Below are positions 42,903 to 53,748 of a DNA stretch of 64,000 bases, in pieces. Every line of letters starts with the position of its first letter. Position 1 is the stretch's first letter. This stretch comes from Punctularia strigosozonata HHB-11173 SS5 (lineage: Eukaryota > Basidiomycota > Agaricomycetes > Corticiales > Punctulariaceae), in contig NW_006767442.1 in NCBI RefSeq assembly GCF_000264995.1, positions 834,852 to 898,851 on the forward strand, written 5' to 3'. Made by a program: the position numbers and the translations under genes. The notes below the pieces were generated by a model. The model was not told the DNA's origin. It saw nothing but the letters and a program-made list of their open reading frames with translations, and did not search any database.

Positions 42903-44321
42903 TTACAACCCGTGCGACTTCCTGTGCCGACGGTGTCCATCCCGCCCACGGTTGCCGACGACCGTGACCGCGACACAGCGCTCTCCGTCGCTCGACACAG
43001 TATATCCTTCTTTGCACGTCTCTGCAACGACCGCCGTCAGCATTCTACCCCGCCTTGAACACATCGTAAAGCAGTGGATGCGACGCACTGATATGGCACT
43101 CGCCGCGGTAACAGCTCACGTCCTCCGCTTGTGGTATCGTGCTGCAGTCTCTCCCGCCATCCGCGGACCGCACGCCGTCGAGGCTTTCGCCCGCCGCGAC
43201 GCACCCGCCACACTGCTCAAGACTCGTATGAGTGTTCACGCACTCGTACCCGCCCAGCGCGCCCTTCGCGTAGGTCGGACACGCCTTCGTCCCGGGGGGG
43301 CAATGCCGCGGCACGACGTGGCGCCTCTGAGCGTTGCCCGACGGGCTCGAGCTCCCCGCCGTTGTCGTCGCTGTCCCCGGAAGTCAGCACAACGCCTTCA
43401 GGCTTCACTTGACGACCGAAACTTACGGCACGCGCCGGTGGTCGAGTCCTGCGTGCAGCTCGAGAGCGCGCCGCTCTTGGCGGAACACTGCGACTTGTCC
43501 GTCGCACCGGGCGAGGAGTAACCCTGCTGGAAACTGCCTTCGTTCGGGCAGTTGAAGCAGTGCGTCTGCCCCGTCTGGTCCGTGTACCACCCGGCGCAGC
43601 ACGTGCAGCACGATGTCGCACCATACACGTTATTGAAGGTACCCTATACGCGAACCAAGGCATTAGGACACGGAAAAATCGGGCATGCTCCAGAGTATGC
43701 GGCATACCTTCGGGCAGTTGGCGCAATCCTGCGTAGCCCCGGGCGAAGCGGAGTATCGCCCGGGTTGGCACGACTGCGGAGAGGTACGGCCCTGTCCATT
43801 ACAGTACGTTCTGAAACGATTCAGATAAGCGCTACGATTTATGTGATGGATTTGTGGTAAGCTCACTCACCCTGCCGGGCAGATGGTGCAAGAGGCGCTG
43901 GCAGACGTGGCGCTGTAGTACCCCGACGGGCAGATGGTCTGCGATGTGGCCCCAGGCCCAGCTGCGAACCAACCAGCCTGGGCGGCCTTGCAAGACGTCG
44001 CGCCGGTCTCTGATGAAACGCCGGGTGAGAAGACGATGCATGACTCGTATAAAAGCCTCAACTCACGGTCCTGGTAGTATCCGCTGGGGCACTTCGTGCA
44101 TGATTTCGACCCCGAGGCTGGAAAGAAAGTCGTGTCAATCATACGTATCGCAGGAACGAACGACGAGAATGCGCACTGCTGGTATAAGTGCCCTGTGGGC
44201 AGAACGAACAGGGCGAGCTGCCGGTGGGACTGTACGTCCCCGCCGAACATGTGTATGCCGACGCTAAGGGCAGGGCCGTCAACAGCGCGATGCCGAGAGC
44301 GCGAAGGTTGGTAGACGGCAT
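42903..44321 (-). CDS. Secreted cysteine-rich protein, priA-like with GCC2/GCC3 repeats
   Basis: The start at 44321 opens a signal peptide (MPSTNLRALGIALLTALPLA then SAYTCSAGTY). The body is a string of ephrin-receptor-like (GCC2/GCC3) cysteine repeats: SSPCSFCPQGTYTSS, SCTKCPSGYYQD, TICPSGYYSATSASASCTIC, CQPGRYSASPGATQDC and CCTCCAGWYTDQTGQTHC. The C-terminal third is the priA domain (KACPTYAKGALGGYECVNT, SLEQCGGCVAAGE, DCSTIPQAEDVSCYRGEC). After a last intron comes TCKEGYTVSSDGERCV and a basic tail. priA was described as a fruiting-body-associated gene of Lentinula; the molecular role is unknown. Introns split nearly every repeat, so some joints are approximate. Confidence 0.75.
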
Positions 44322-44981
44322 TATCTTGCGCGAGGAAGGAAATGAAATAAGCGAGCTTGGGTAGTCCCTCTTGCTGACGAGCGAGGCCTTATAGGCGGCC
44401 CGCGCAAGGCGTAGACCAAGATGGATGATTCGCCGCATGAACCGTCGGGCTCACGGCAGGGCGACCCCATGGTAACGCCGTCTCTGTTGGATCGCCCTGG
44501 TCGAAGATAGGAGTGGCGAGCGTGCCCGACGTAGCACGACTCGATTCGTCTCAGAAACGCCGCAAGACAGTATATCCGCCCTGAATGATACATGATTACC
44601 CGCACCTAGGCTGCTGGGTTGCGGCCCGTAGATCGACGGTCATGCACGGAAACAGGGGTCTGGCGGGTGCGCCGAACAGGCACATCCGTTCTACCGACAA
44701 CGCCGGCCGCTCGACGCTCATAGACGGAAGCTGGCTCATCCAAGGGATACGGCAGATTATGCTGAGCCTCGAATGGCCGACATTTTCAGTGCTTTGGTCA
44801 CGGACACGGCCCACATGACTTTCAGAGTTCGTAGCAAGCAGCAGCCCTGAAGAATACAATATAATGGCATCATGAGACTTCTCATTTCCCGTTGAGCCTC
44901 CTAAATGAAATCCAGAATGAACAGACTGGTAAACGAGACAAGACATTTCAGACGACGCACCAAGATATCCTCCGTGCCAAC
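44322..44981. other. Intergenic between the priA-like and four-TM genes
   Basis: About 660 bp. A long minus-strand ORF (44596-45582) crosses this stretch, but in the four-TM gene's region it uses a different frame from the gene, is Arg/Pro-rich, and is taken as a shadow. Confidence 0.45.
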
Positions 44982-45524
44982 TCATCCCAGCAGCGCGTCG
45001 TCTTCCCCCCTGAGGCCCAGAACGCCCAGCGGCCCTACATCCGCCGACATCGACCGCAATATCAGGAACAGCATCGCCGTTTCCGCCAGCGCCGCTGCGT
45101 CGAGCAGCACGAGCAGCACCCGGACCCACACCCACCGCACGCAGTCGATGCGCGTCAGGGGGCACGAGCGGAACATCCATATGTGGGCCGTGCCGAAGAA
45201 CGTGAGCAGCGTCGCGAGGGCGAAGAGGATGAGGACGACGCGGAGGAAGATCGCGTGGCGTTTGGGGAGGGAGAACGGGGCGCGATCGCAGTCGAACTGG
45301 TGCGAGGCGCGGGGTGAGACGCAGTCGCCGGCGGCGTAGCGGAACGCGAGGGTGGCGACGTGGTGGACGACGACAGCGACCCAGAGGCAGGTGAGCAGCG
45401 GGTAGGCGACGCGCAGCGTGCTGAACCAGTGCATCGAGCTCGAAAGGCTCGCCAGGACCGCGACGGCCGCGGTGAGGCCGAGGGAGACGTAGACCGCCCT
45501 CACGGGCGTTTGTACGGTGGACAT
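44982..45524 (-). CDS. Small four-transmembrane protein, unknown function
   Basis: A 180-residue, single-exon protein from MSTVQTPVRAVYVSLGLTAA. Hydrophobic segments: the N-terminal one, LLTCLWVAVVVHHVATLAF, FLRVVLILFALATLLTFFGT and WVRVLLVLLDAAALAETAML. A loop with two cysteines (GDCVSPRASHQFDCDRAPFS) sits between helices 2 and 3. The topology resembles MARVEL-like fungal proteins, but I see no diagnostic motif. It ends RGEDDALLG. Confidence 0.6.
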   Translation of the reverse strand: MSTVQTPVRAVYVSLGLTAAVAVLASLSSSMHWFSTLRVAYPLLTCLWVAVVVHHVATLAFRYAAGDCVSPRASHQFDCDRAPFSLPKRHAIFLRVVLILFALATLLTFFGTAHIWMFRSCPLTRIDCVRWVWVRVLLVLLDAAALAETAMLFLILRSMSADVGPLGVLGLRGEDDALLG

Positions 45525-45909
45525 GGCGGACGGGTGCAAGTTGTAGATGGTGGATTGCCCGTGCGTGCATCCATCTATGCAATTATGGTCGAGACATGCT
45601 GTGAAGGACTGCGATCAAAGAGTCCGATGCTGCGACAGTTGTCGGGCAATGCCGCGTCATCGTATGTTGCTGCGCATGAGACACGCTACCCAATACATAC
45701 AGACCGAAGCGAATGACATGGATCCGGACATGGATGTGCTCAGATAATAGTCTCTAACACTGAACACAACTACATATACACTGGATCGTGTTCAGCGATG
45801 TAAGTGAAGGATATTGATACATGTCACCCGTCCCGCCTTCAGACATCACGGATTCCGCAAGCGCTGTCGGACGATCGCAACGACCAATTGCTCCATACTG
45901 GTCGAATAA
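45525..45909. other. Intergenic
   Basis: About 385 bp between two minus-strand genes. No gene seen. Confidence 0.5.
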
Positions 45910-47429
45910 TTAGTACGCCGGCCGTCTGCACAGGGGAAAAAATGCGTGCCGTTGTTTGACCACCATAGTCACTCCCTGATTCAAGAATCCTTTGACGATC
46001 TGCACCTCCAGGCCCTGATATAGGCCGCGAGCTCCTGCACGAACTGTAATTGAGCTTCCAGGAGAAGGAGCGAGCTGGAAAAAAAACGTGCCATTCGCCC
46101 GGTACGCATCTCGCCAAATATCGAGAACCTCATATCCCTTGTCGCGCACGCCTTCGTGAACCTCCACGAGCTTCTCCTTGACGTCGCTTGCCGCGTTCGC
46201 AGCCGTGTTCGCTACGTCGTGTACGGCTTCCTTGAGCAAGGATTCTGTATCTTCGATAACAGCCTTGATGCGATCGGCATCGTTGTCGCCCATCTCTAGC
46301 GGGCTCGCCACGCGTTCTGTAGGGCGGGGTCCATCCGTAAATAACAGCGCTGAATGATCCTGATGTGTCGGCGCCGATCCACGAGTGGAGAATGTCTCTC
46401 TCCGATCCGAGTTTGAGGATTGCAGCCGTGTCTTCGCTAGGATGAGAGGGTATAGGATGGCTACCGCGATAGAGTTCGCGAGCGCCCCGGTAAGGAATGA
46501 TGCCGTTGCACTCTTAGCAACTTGAGCGGGGCTCTTTGTGTGTAATGTTAGACGATGCGAACAGTCCGAGCAATGGTTACTAACCGAGAAGCGCTTCGTG
46601 CTGAGACGATGGAGTATCCTCTGGAAGAGCTGTATCAACGAGAATGTGAGGGCTGGATTGAGGGACAGCGCGATGGTCGTTTCGAAACCTGAAGGTAGTC
46701 ACCAAGTTTAGCGATACTGTATGGGACACATTCGGATACCAACGGTACCTTTCCAAAAGCCAAGGAGGCCATGCTCGCGGTAAATGCTTCGTATGATTTC
46801 AACGAGCCCAGGTTTTCTATTGTTGTTGGACTGCGTCTGCATACGCACGGTGACCATGCTTAGCGGAGTGGAGATAGCCCGCGAGAGGACACCGGATAGA
46901 AAGCCGAGTCCGAGTTCCTCGGGGACGCTCAGAACGGCGAGCCGTTGTTTCGCTCTAGACGGAGGAGCAGAGAATGCCTTGCGTTGAACGACGGATCTTC
47001 GTAGGAAGGCGTATATATAAAAGTAGAAAAAACTGTGGAACAAATCTGCTCTTTTAGTATTCGGGTGTGTTGCGATCATCAGTTGGATACGCACTTTGAC
47101 ACAATAGTCGCCGCGGTATCCGTCGCAAGTCCATCATAGAGGCCCTTCCAACCTTCTTCCCGTATAACTTCGCGTGCGATTTGCGGTATAACCCGAATCT
47201 CTGCAGAGTGATCAGCGTCCTGGTGCTGCTAGCACAGTCCGAATGACGACATACCTCGTAGCCTTCCAAGTTTCCTTCGTCGACGGCCGTCGAAAGACAA
47301 GCCCGAACTATCGTCCGTTTGCACTCGCGTAGCAATGAGGTCCAGCGGGTACACCAGCGCGTTCGCGGTCGCGCTTCCTATGGCGCCGGATGTCGCTTGT
47401 ACCAGCGGTGGAAGGCTTGGGGTGGCCAT
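45910..47429 (-). CDS. ANT1: Mitochondrial-carrier-family protein, peroxisomal adenine nucleotide carrier type
   Basis: Carrier-family proteins of this type exchange ATP and AMP across the peroxisomal membrane for fatty acid activation. Six-helix, three-repeat fold. Repeat 1: GSATANALVYPLDLIATRVQ. Repeat 2: GVLSRAISTPLSMVTVRMQT, then YREHGLLGFWK. Repeat 3: GALANSIAVAILYPLILAKT with RLQSS, and after a long insert RGLYQGLEVQIVKGFLNQGV. The insert of about 100 residues in the last matrix loop is amphipathic and repetitive (VHDVANTAANAASDVKEK). The start MATPSLPPLVQATSGAIGS is at 47429. At least four introns. The exact substrate is inferred from likeness to Ant1/PMP34, not proven. Confidence 0.75.
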
Positions 47430-47994
47430 AGACGTTCAACAGGACTTGGACAGAAACGGGCGTGCTCAAGCAGACAGCAGGAGCTCAGAACGCTGAGAAG
47501 GGTCTCATAACGTTACTGGGAATGACGTCAGTTCATTAGAATCACAAGAAGGTGAGGCTGACGGAACCTAATCAAGCCGGATAACCGAAGACTAGGGGGC
47601 GATGTTGAGTAGGACACGAAGCGATGCTGAGAGTCAGACAACCTAACAAGACAATCCGGCCGGCGTGGCTCCCTATGAGGATTGTCGTCTTGGACCTTCG
47701 GACCGTTCAAGGGTTTCTCTTATCTCTTCATCATGTCCTTGCAAGTCGGTCGACTCGATCCAGGAATACAGTCCAAACAGCGGTGTACGGTCTACGTCCG
47801 TGAAATCCGCTGCCTACGACGCCTCGTGGTGCGTAGTTGAGAGGAACAAAGAGACCGAGGTCGCCGTTGAAGTCGGTGCGGGCGATCAGAAACCTGTGCG
47901 CGAACAGCATCCGAGTGGGATTATTTCAGCGCGACCATCCTGGTGCGTACACTACTACATACACTGCTACTGCAAATCCCCTACTCGACGCTCA
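47430..47994. other. Divergent promoter region, possible 5' exon of the thioesterase
   Basis: Between the carrier start and the thioesterase. The thioesterase frame is open back to 47665, so part of this may be coding or hold a first exon. Confidence 0.4.
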
Positions 47995-48796
47995 ATGGAC
48001 GCACGGATATTTAGGACGCTACCTCGAGCCTCGGGACACGACGTCTCCACCATCAAAGGCAACCTCTCCCCCGACGACAAGCAGACGCTGGTCAACCTCC
48101 TCGCGTACTATGTCGGCGCGGGAGAGGTGTATTCGAACGATGTAGGGAAGAAGATTCGAATAACCGAGGTAGACGTTCGAAAGACTGCGAGCGATGAACC
48201 GACCTGGCAATCCGAGAGCGTCTGCGAGATCCTCGTCGAAAACCGTACGTTGCTTCTCAGCAGTGTAATCCCGTCGGTCATGCCAAGCTCAGACTCGCGA
48301 ATACCGAAACAGACATGCTGAATCCACACGGAGTTTTGCACGGCGGCTGTATGGCGTATTTGGTCGATTTGTGCGCATATACCCTGCAATCACGACGGTG
48401 TACCGTTTGGCTCATTTGTCCTTCAGGTGTTCGTCTGTACCCATCGTGGCGATTGCGCTCGTATCAGGCAGCGCCGGGGTTGGTTTCTCTCAGGCGATGA
48501 ACATAATATGGCATGCACCTGCCAAAGGGTTCGTTGGTCGCTCACTGGCTGGACCTGGTTCGCTCATGGATTGGCAGTGGTACCACGCTATCGATCGTTG
48601 GTAAGAGCCTGAGCGTCGGCAAGAATATATTGACGTGTCAATGTGAAGTACGCTGCATTCTGCCGGATCTAGCGAGCGCATAACCTGAACTAACTTCACG
48701 CAGATTTGGGATAAGGAAAAGGGAAAGCTTCTGGCAACCGCGGTACATTCAAAGGTCCAGCCCGAACCGAAGAACGCGCCGAGGTGCAAGCTATGA
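47995..48796 (+). CDS. Hotdog-fold acyl-CoA thioesterase (PaaI/ACOT13-like)
   Basis: Cleaves acyl-CoA esters. Reading frame: HDVSTIKGNLSPDDKQTLVN, LLAYYVGAGEVYSNDVGKKI, ITEVDVRKTA; then, after an intron, the hotdog motif NPHGVLHGGCMAYLVDL (H-G-G), later SGSAGVGFSQAMNIIWHAPA, then KSLSVGKNILTCQCE and IWDKEKGKLLATAVHSK, ending PKNAPRCKL. The HGG motif and the last strands are typical of PaaI/ACOT13. Introns are about 50 bp. The start is uncertain: ATG 47995 is used, but the frame is open upstream to 47665. Organelle targeting cannot be judged. Confidence 0.78.
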
Positions 48797-49134
48797 CGGG
48801 TTCCCTCGATTGTCATGGAAGATGCATCGCCTAAATTGGCCGACCGGGCTCCTCAATCCCATCCTGACAGCGATAGGCGTGTTCAACCCAGAGGGAGCAG
48901 CGTAGAATGCTTTCGACCGAGGACGTCGTCGTCCGTAGTCAGTCGACCGACGCCTTACGCGTGTGGTTCGGCATCCACAGAGCAATGTGGAGTATGACGA
49001 CCATGCAACCTGGACGCGTGCACAATCGGTTGAAGAATGTACATCCGACCCTGCCGTTGACGGTCAGGAAATTGTACATAGAAAGCATCTCATTAGGCAC
49101 TTACAATTCGAGCAACCATGGCGAATGCTGCAGT
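48797..49134. other. Convergent spacer
   Basis: About 340 bp between the thioesterase stop and the DUF6535 gene stop. No gene seen. Confidence 0.45.
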
Positions 49135-51418
49135 CTACGGCGTCGTCAAAGTGCGACCGGCCAAAGTTCCTCGGCCTAAGCTATCCGCCATCGAAGGCAA
49201 ACCCACTGACTTCCGTAACCGCTCTATCAGGGCGTGTTCCTTGTCGGGTATCGCGGTCTTCGAAGACAAGCACGACATATTCAGTGCATGCACCATCTGC
49301 CCTGGAACCACGCCGGGGTTTGCGGTGGATATCTCGTAGATCGGTTCTAGCAGCGAGCGACACCAGAGGTGCGCGTTCGGTTTGCCGCTTCGGAGAACGT
49401 GGTCGCCCGCCCCGCGGAGGAGTTCATTGAGCACATTCTGTGACTCCTCTGTCAACGGTACCGATCGCGAGCTCATCGAAGCGATCAGACGCAACACGGC
49501 GTCTACGATGTCTTCGTATCGAATAGTAGGAGGAGGTCCTGAAACCAATGGCAGGTTTTCCTCTCGATCGTATTGAACCAGCGGCACCGCTGTTTGCCTC
49601 GTGTTGCCTCGACCCGGAAGCATGACAGCAGCCCAGCGGAGCAGCACATGTGCGTCTGTAAGGCCCATCGTCAACGGGAGCGTGTCGTAGAATATACGAG
49701 GGCGAGTGAAAGCATACCAGAAAAACGGGCAATATGTGGGTATCGCGTCGCCAGGTCGAGAATGGCCGATTGAATTCTGTAGGACTGCTCTTCGGAAATC
49801 ACACGGTCCTGGAGGCGATCCACGAGGAAAGGCCAGTACTCCGCCTGAATGACGCCCGGAGAACATCGCCACTGCAGATAGTCCAGGAGCAGCATCACGT
49901 CCAGACGGCTTATGGGACCTTGCCCAGGCGTTTCTCTATCCTTCGGCGCTTCACTGTAAGCGAGGATGGCCATACGCAGGTACATGTCTGATACCGAGCC
50001 GCGGTCGGGTCCGGACGGGTTCCATGCCCCGCTGCGGAGGCGCCGCAGGAATGGAGACAGGTGGTTGCCGCTCGCCGCAGCTGCCAATTCGAAGACTAGA
50101 CGGGGTTGGTCCAGGGGATGAAGATCCTTGAGACAGAGCAGAAGGACCTGCTCCCGGGACCGCGTATCGAACCGGCAGCCGTGGATCCATGCCAGCGCGT
50201 CTTTATCGCAGCGGGTCGCGTGCGAGTCTACGAGCCCCGCGGAAATGGTGTAGAGATCGCGTGTGGTCCATTCCGACGGCATCTCCTTCGCAAGCGTCTG
50301 AGTGATGTCCTCGGAGTCGAATACAACGCTGAGGTAGAGGCGCCATCCGAGACGAACGGAACGACCTGAGAGGAGCAGCATGGTCCATATCCGATTCACA
50401 TATGCCGATATCCAGGCGAACGGCACGTATAACCGATATAAAACCCACGACAGCGGCGACCTGTACGGGCATTCTCTATCCAAGATAGGTGCCATTGCCG
50501 ATGCCAGAACCAGCGCCAGCGACACGGAGACGATAACGGTGAGCACGATGGCGATCGTCCGGTGAAGGCTCCACAGAATTTCTATGAGTCCTGCGAAGAA
50601 CAGCACGAGGGAAAGCTGAAGTAAAATGGGAAGGAACGTCATGATATGGGGAACGCCCCAACGCTGAAGCCCGTTGTACCGAAACTGCCGAAGACGAACG
50701 CTCTGCCTTGCAGAGGAAACTTCCCATCCGGCGTACTGCCTTAACCACTGGCGGGTGAAGATCCCGCAGAGGGCCGATACCAGGCTAAAGACGAGGCTCG
50801 TGAACCAGAGAAGGTTCACGACGACGGACGACGTCGAGGGCGTGAACTGCTCCACCTTCTGGAGATTCGCGGCTGGTATCGTCGAGTTGATGAAACCCTG
50901 ATTGACGGTCAGACTCGAGAGCTGCATTGAGATACGTGTCAGGATCTCTGTCGACGTTTGGGTCGGGTCGGGCTGCAACCCTGGATATGACTGCACGACG
51001 AATGTCGTGACAACTGCGGAGAAAAGCGCGGCCTACAAAGGAATCTCGCGGTCAGGATAGCACCCAAATATACGCACCCTTGACATAAATCACTCAACGA
51101 AAAGGAGTAACGCATCTATTTCTTCGTTCCAGTCTTTGATCATTCGCTGGTCATGTTTGCGCATCTCATGGAGGCATGTCTGCCATCCTTCTTGAGATAA
51201 CTGCTCGGCGTCCCCTTTGTGCTGACTATCCGCCATGCACGTCCGCAACCACTGGATGTACTGCCAACAAGCCTACAACGGCGTTAGACTGCGTCCGCAA
51301 TGTCAGACGCTGAGCCAGACGCGGAGCGAAAGCAAGGGATGATCCGGCCATTTTCACATGGCACGTACCCCGCATTTCGCGTTTGCCTCGTTCGACGCGA
51401 CGCTCTCGACCAAGGCAT
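49135..51418 (-). CDS. DUF6535-domain membrane protein
   Basis: A basidiomycete-specific family of unknown function. Exons: a short first exon from 51418 (MPWSRASRRTRQTRNAGYVP), one with CWQYIQWLRTCMADSQHKGD and RMIKDWNEEIDALLLF, and the main exon with AALFSAVVTTFVVQSYPGLQ. The DUF6535 core then reads VVVNLLWFTSLVFSLVSALC, GIFTRQWLRQYAGWEV, RWGVPHIMTFLPILLQLSLV, LFFAGLIEILWSLHRTIAIV. After a 68-bp intron near 49650-49717 the C-terminal soluble part continues (DAHVLLRWAAVMLPG) to the stop at 49135. The four helices and the Trp/Arg motif define the family. Its start lies only about 60 bp from the divergent HADH gene. Confidence 0.82.
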
Positions 51419-51478
51419 ATCTCTCGCTATTCCCCTCTCCTTGTTTCTTCTGGTAATCTGAAGGTCCCAGCCGATATA

Positions 51479-53123
51479 ATGGCGTTCCAAGCGTGCTCAA
51501 GGCCCTTACCCCGTCTCGGAGCTTCTACCTTCGTGATTGCTCGAAGCATGAGCACCGGCTCAGCGTCTAAGCCCACATCCTCTCTGGCCGTTATCGGCGC
51601 CGGGCAGATGGGCTTGGGAATTGCATACGTCGCGGCGCTACGTGCCAAAGTCCCGGTCTTGTTGATGGACAGGAGCAAGACACAAATTGAGAAAGGTGCA
51701 TAACTTGGTCCGTAACAAGCCATACAACCTTTCATACAAACAGCTTCTCCGCTTGAACGTCATGAAGAGAACTGACCACGCTGATTAGGTCTTTCACTGT
51801 TCTCTAAACTGCTCGAGAAGGATACGGCCAAAGGGAAGATCTCGTCCGAGGACGCGAAGGACGCGAAGGACCGCGTTAGCGTCGTTGAAGGCGATATAAA
51901 TCGACTTCGAGATGTGGACATGGTCATCGAGGCGAGCTTTGTTCAGTCCCTATGTGGGCTATATGCTCACGATTTACTCCCAGGCAGCTTCGGAGAACCC
52001 CAAGTTGAAACAAGATATATTCTCAGCGCTAGGTCGCGAGATACAACCGAACGCCATCCTCGCCAGTAACACGAGCAGCATTAGGCATGCGGACGTCAAA
52101 GACAACTCATTGAAATATACTAATGTATCCCTAGCATTACGAAGATCGCAGCTGCCACGCTTCCTGAAGGGGTTAGTGCTGCGAGCGACGAAGGACGCCA
52201 AGTCACCGGTCGCGTAGTTGGTACGTGTCAGAGACTGACGTTGTCTCAATGATCTGCGCCTCACGCATTGCCCAAGGCATACACTTCTTCAACCCTGTCC
52301 CCGTGATGGTACGTCCGTTGTGAACATGATCAGTCGCGCGGACAGTGATCCCTGTGCAGAAACTCGTAGAGCTTATCCCCGGACTTCAAACTTCTCCCGA
52401 TACTCTCGAACGTGCACGCGCATTTGCCGTTGCGTGTGGTAAAGGTGAGTATCTCGTACATGTCCTGGTTTCGGCGCGTGACCAGGCTGCACATCAGAGG
52501 TGACGACGTCGCGAGACGAGCCTGGTTTTGTTGCAAACGCCTTGCTTATGCCCTTCATTAACGAGGTGCGCCTCTCGCATAGTGTTCTATTTGATTGAGC
52601 ACTTGATAACTTCCCTTGCAGGCCATCATGTGCTTAGAGAAGGTCAGTGCAACACCTGTTACTATGTTTCACCTCGACTCATGGATAATCCTAGGGCGTC
52701 GCCACCCGCGACGACATCGACAAGACTTTGAAGCTTGGCATGAACCATCCAATGGGACCGCTACAGCTTGGTATGTCCGACTTTTCCGCTTCGCTGCATC
52801 GCATATAGGTTTTGGCACTTACCCACGTATACTGATGTCCAGCTGACTTGTGAGTACACTGACGTCTCCTTTCCTGCTGCAAATGACACTCACACTTCAC
52901 GCCTTCCTAGCATCGGTTTGGACACCTGCCTTGCCATCCAACAAACTCTGTACCATGGTACTGGAGACTCAAAGTGCGTTGAACTCTCGTGTGACGCTCA
53001 GTACCCGAAGCTGATATATATGTGACGCTTCCAAGGTATCGTCCCTCTGTGCTATTGGAACGGATGGTCGACGCGCAATGGTACGGTAAGAAGAATGGCA
53101 AGGGGTTCTATGACTACCAGTAG
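51479..53123 (+). CDS. 3-hydroxyacyl-CoA dehydrogenase, mitochondrial type
   Basis: Oxidises L-3-hydroxyacyl-CoA with NAD+ in fatty acid beta-oxidation. A presumed targeting peptide ([20 protein letters not shown], then ARSMSTGSA) precedes the Rossmann motif [19 protein letters not shown]. Then come [69 protein letters not shown] (catalytic His and hotspot), [38 protein letters not shown] and the end [14 protein letters not shown]. About ten introns. Two of them use GC donors: 51932-51983 (gag|gcgagc) and 52085-52134 (tag|gcatgc); other joints would shift the frame. The substrate could also be 3-hydroxybutyryl-CoA; the family is firm. Confidence 0.9.
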
Positions 53124-53748
53124 AGATGCGTTGCATCCTCATGGTGTTCATATGCCCATAATGCTTCACGCAATCCAAGCGAGTCCCGGAACGTGGTGAG
53201 ACCCAACTGAGCTGTAACCAGGTTGCGGGGATGTTGCCTACGATCGCGACCTTGACGTCATAGCCGCAAGCAGACTTTTTGAAAAACCATTAAATTCTGA
53301 GAGACCGTCAACCAGGCACCGCGCAATATTTCTCACGAAGAATCGATGTATCTTGGTGGCTCGTATCAGATTCGAATGCTTCGACTGCCCGTTTCGCGCA
53401 TACAAGTCTTGGGTCTTGCCCAGCGTTGTTTGCGCTCGAACGGGCGAGAAAGCCGCAACTCTGCTCTCACTCTGCGGGATACGCGCCGGCGCCGGGGTTG
53501 CAGGCCAGAGGTCTTCGGGACATCCTTACTCCTTTGCACCCAGATCCTCGCACGAACGACCGGACAGTCTTCTTTGAATTCAGTGCATCCATCAGGACCT
53601 GCTTCCTCGGTTGCTAGCCCATCGCCGCCATTCGGTCGGACTGTATAACGTCTTTGGCACGAATGTTGGCCACGATGTTCTTCAACTGGTGCCCGACAAT
53701 TTCACTCTCGCGGTTCCGAGCCCGCCGCCTTCCTCGTGTAGCCTGAGT
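53124..53748. other. Intergenic
   Basis: About 625 bp before the first GN-repeat gene; short ORFs only. Presumed promoter. Confidence 0.5.

Noticed and set aside
44596-45582. 328-codon minus-strand ORF
   Set aside because: It is Arg/His/Pro-rich and overlaps the four-TM gene in another frame; the four-TM frame has clear membrane segments.
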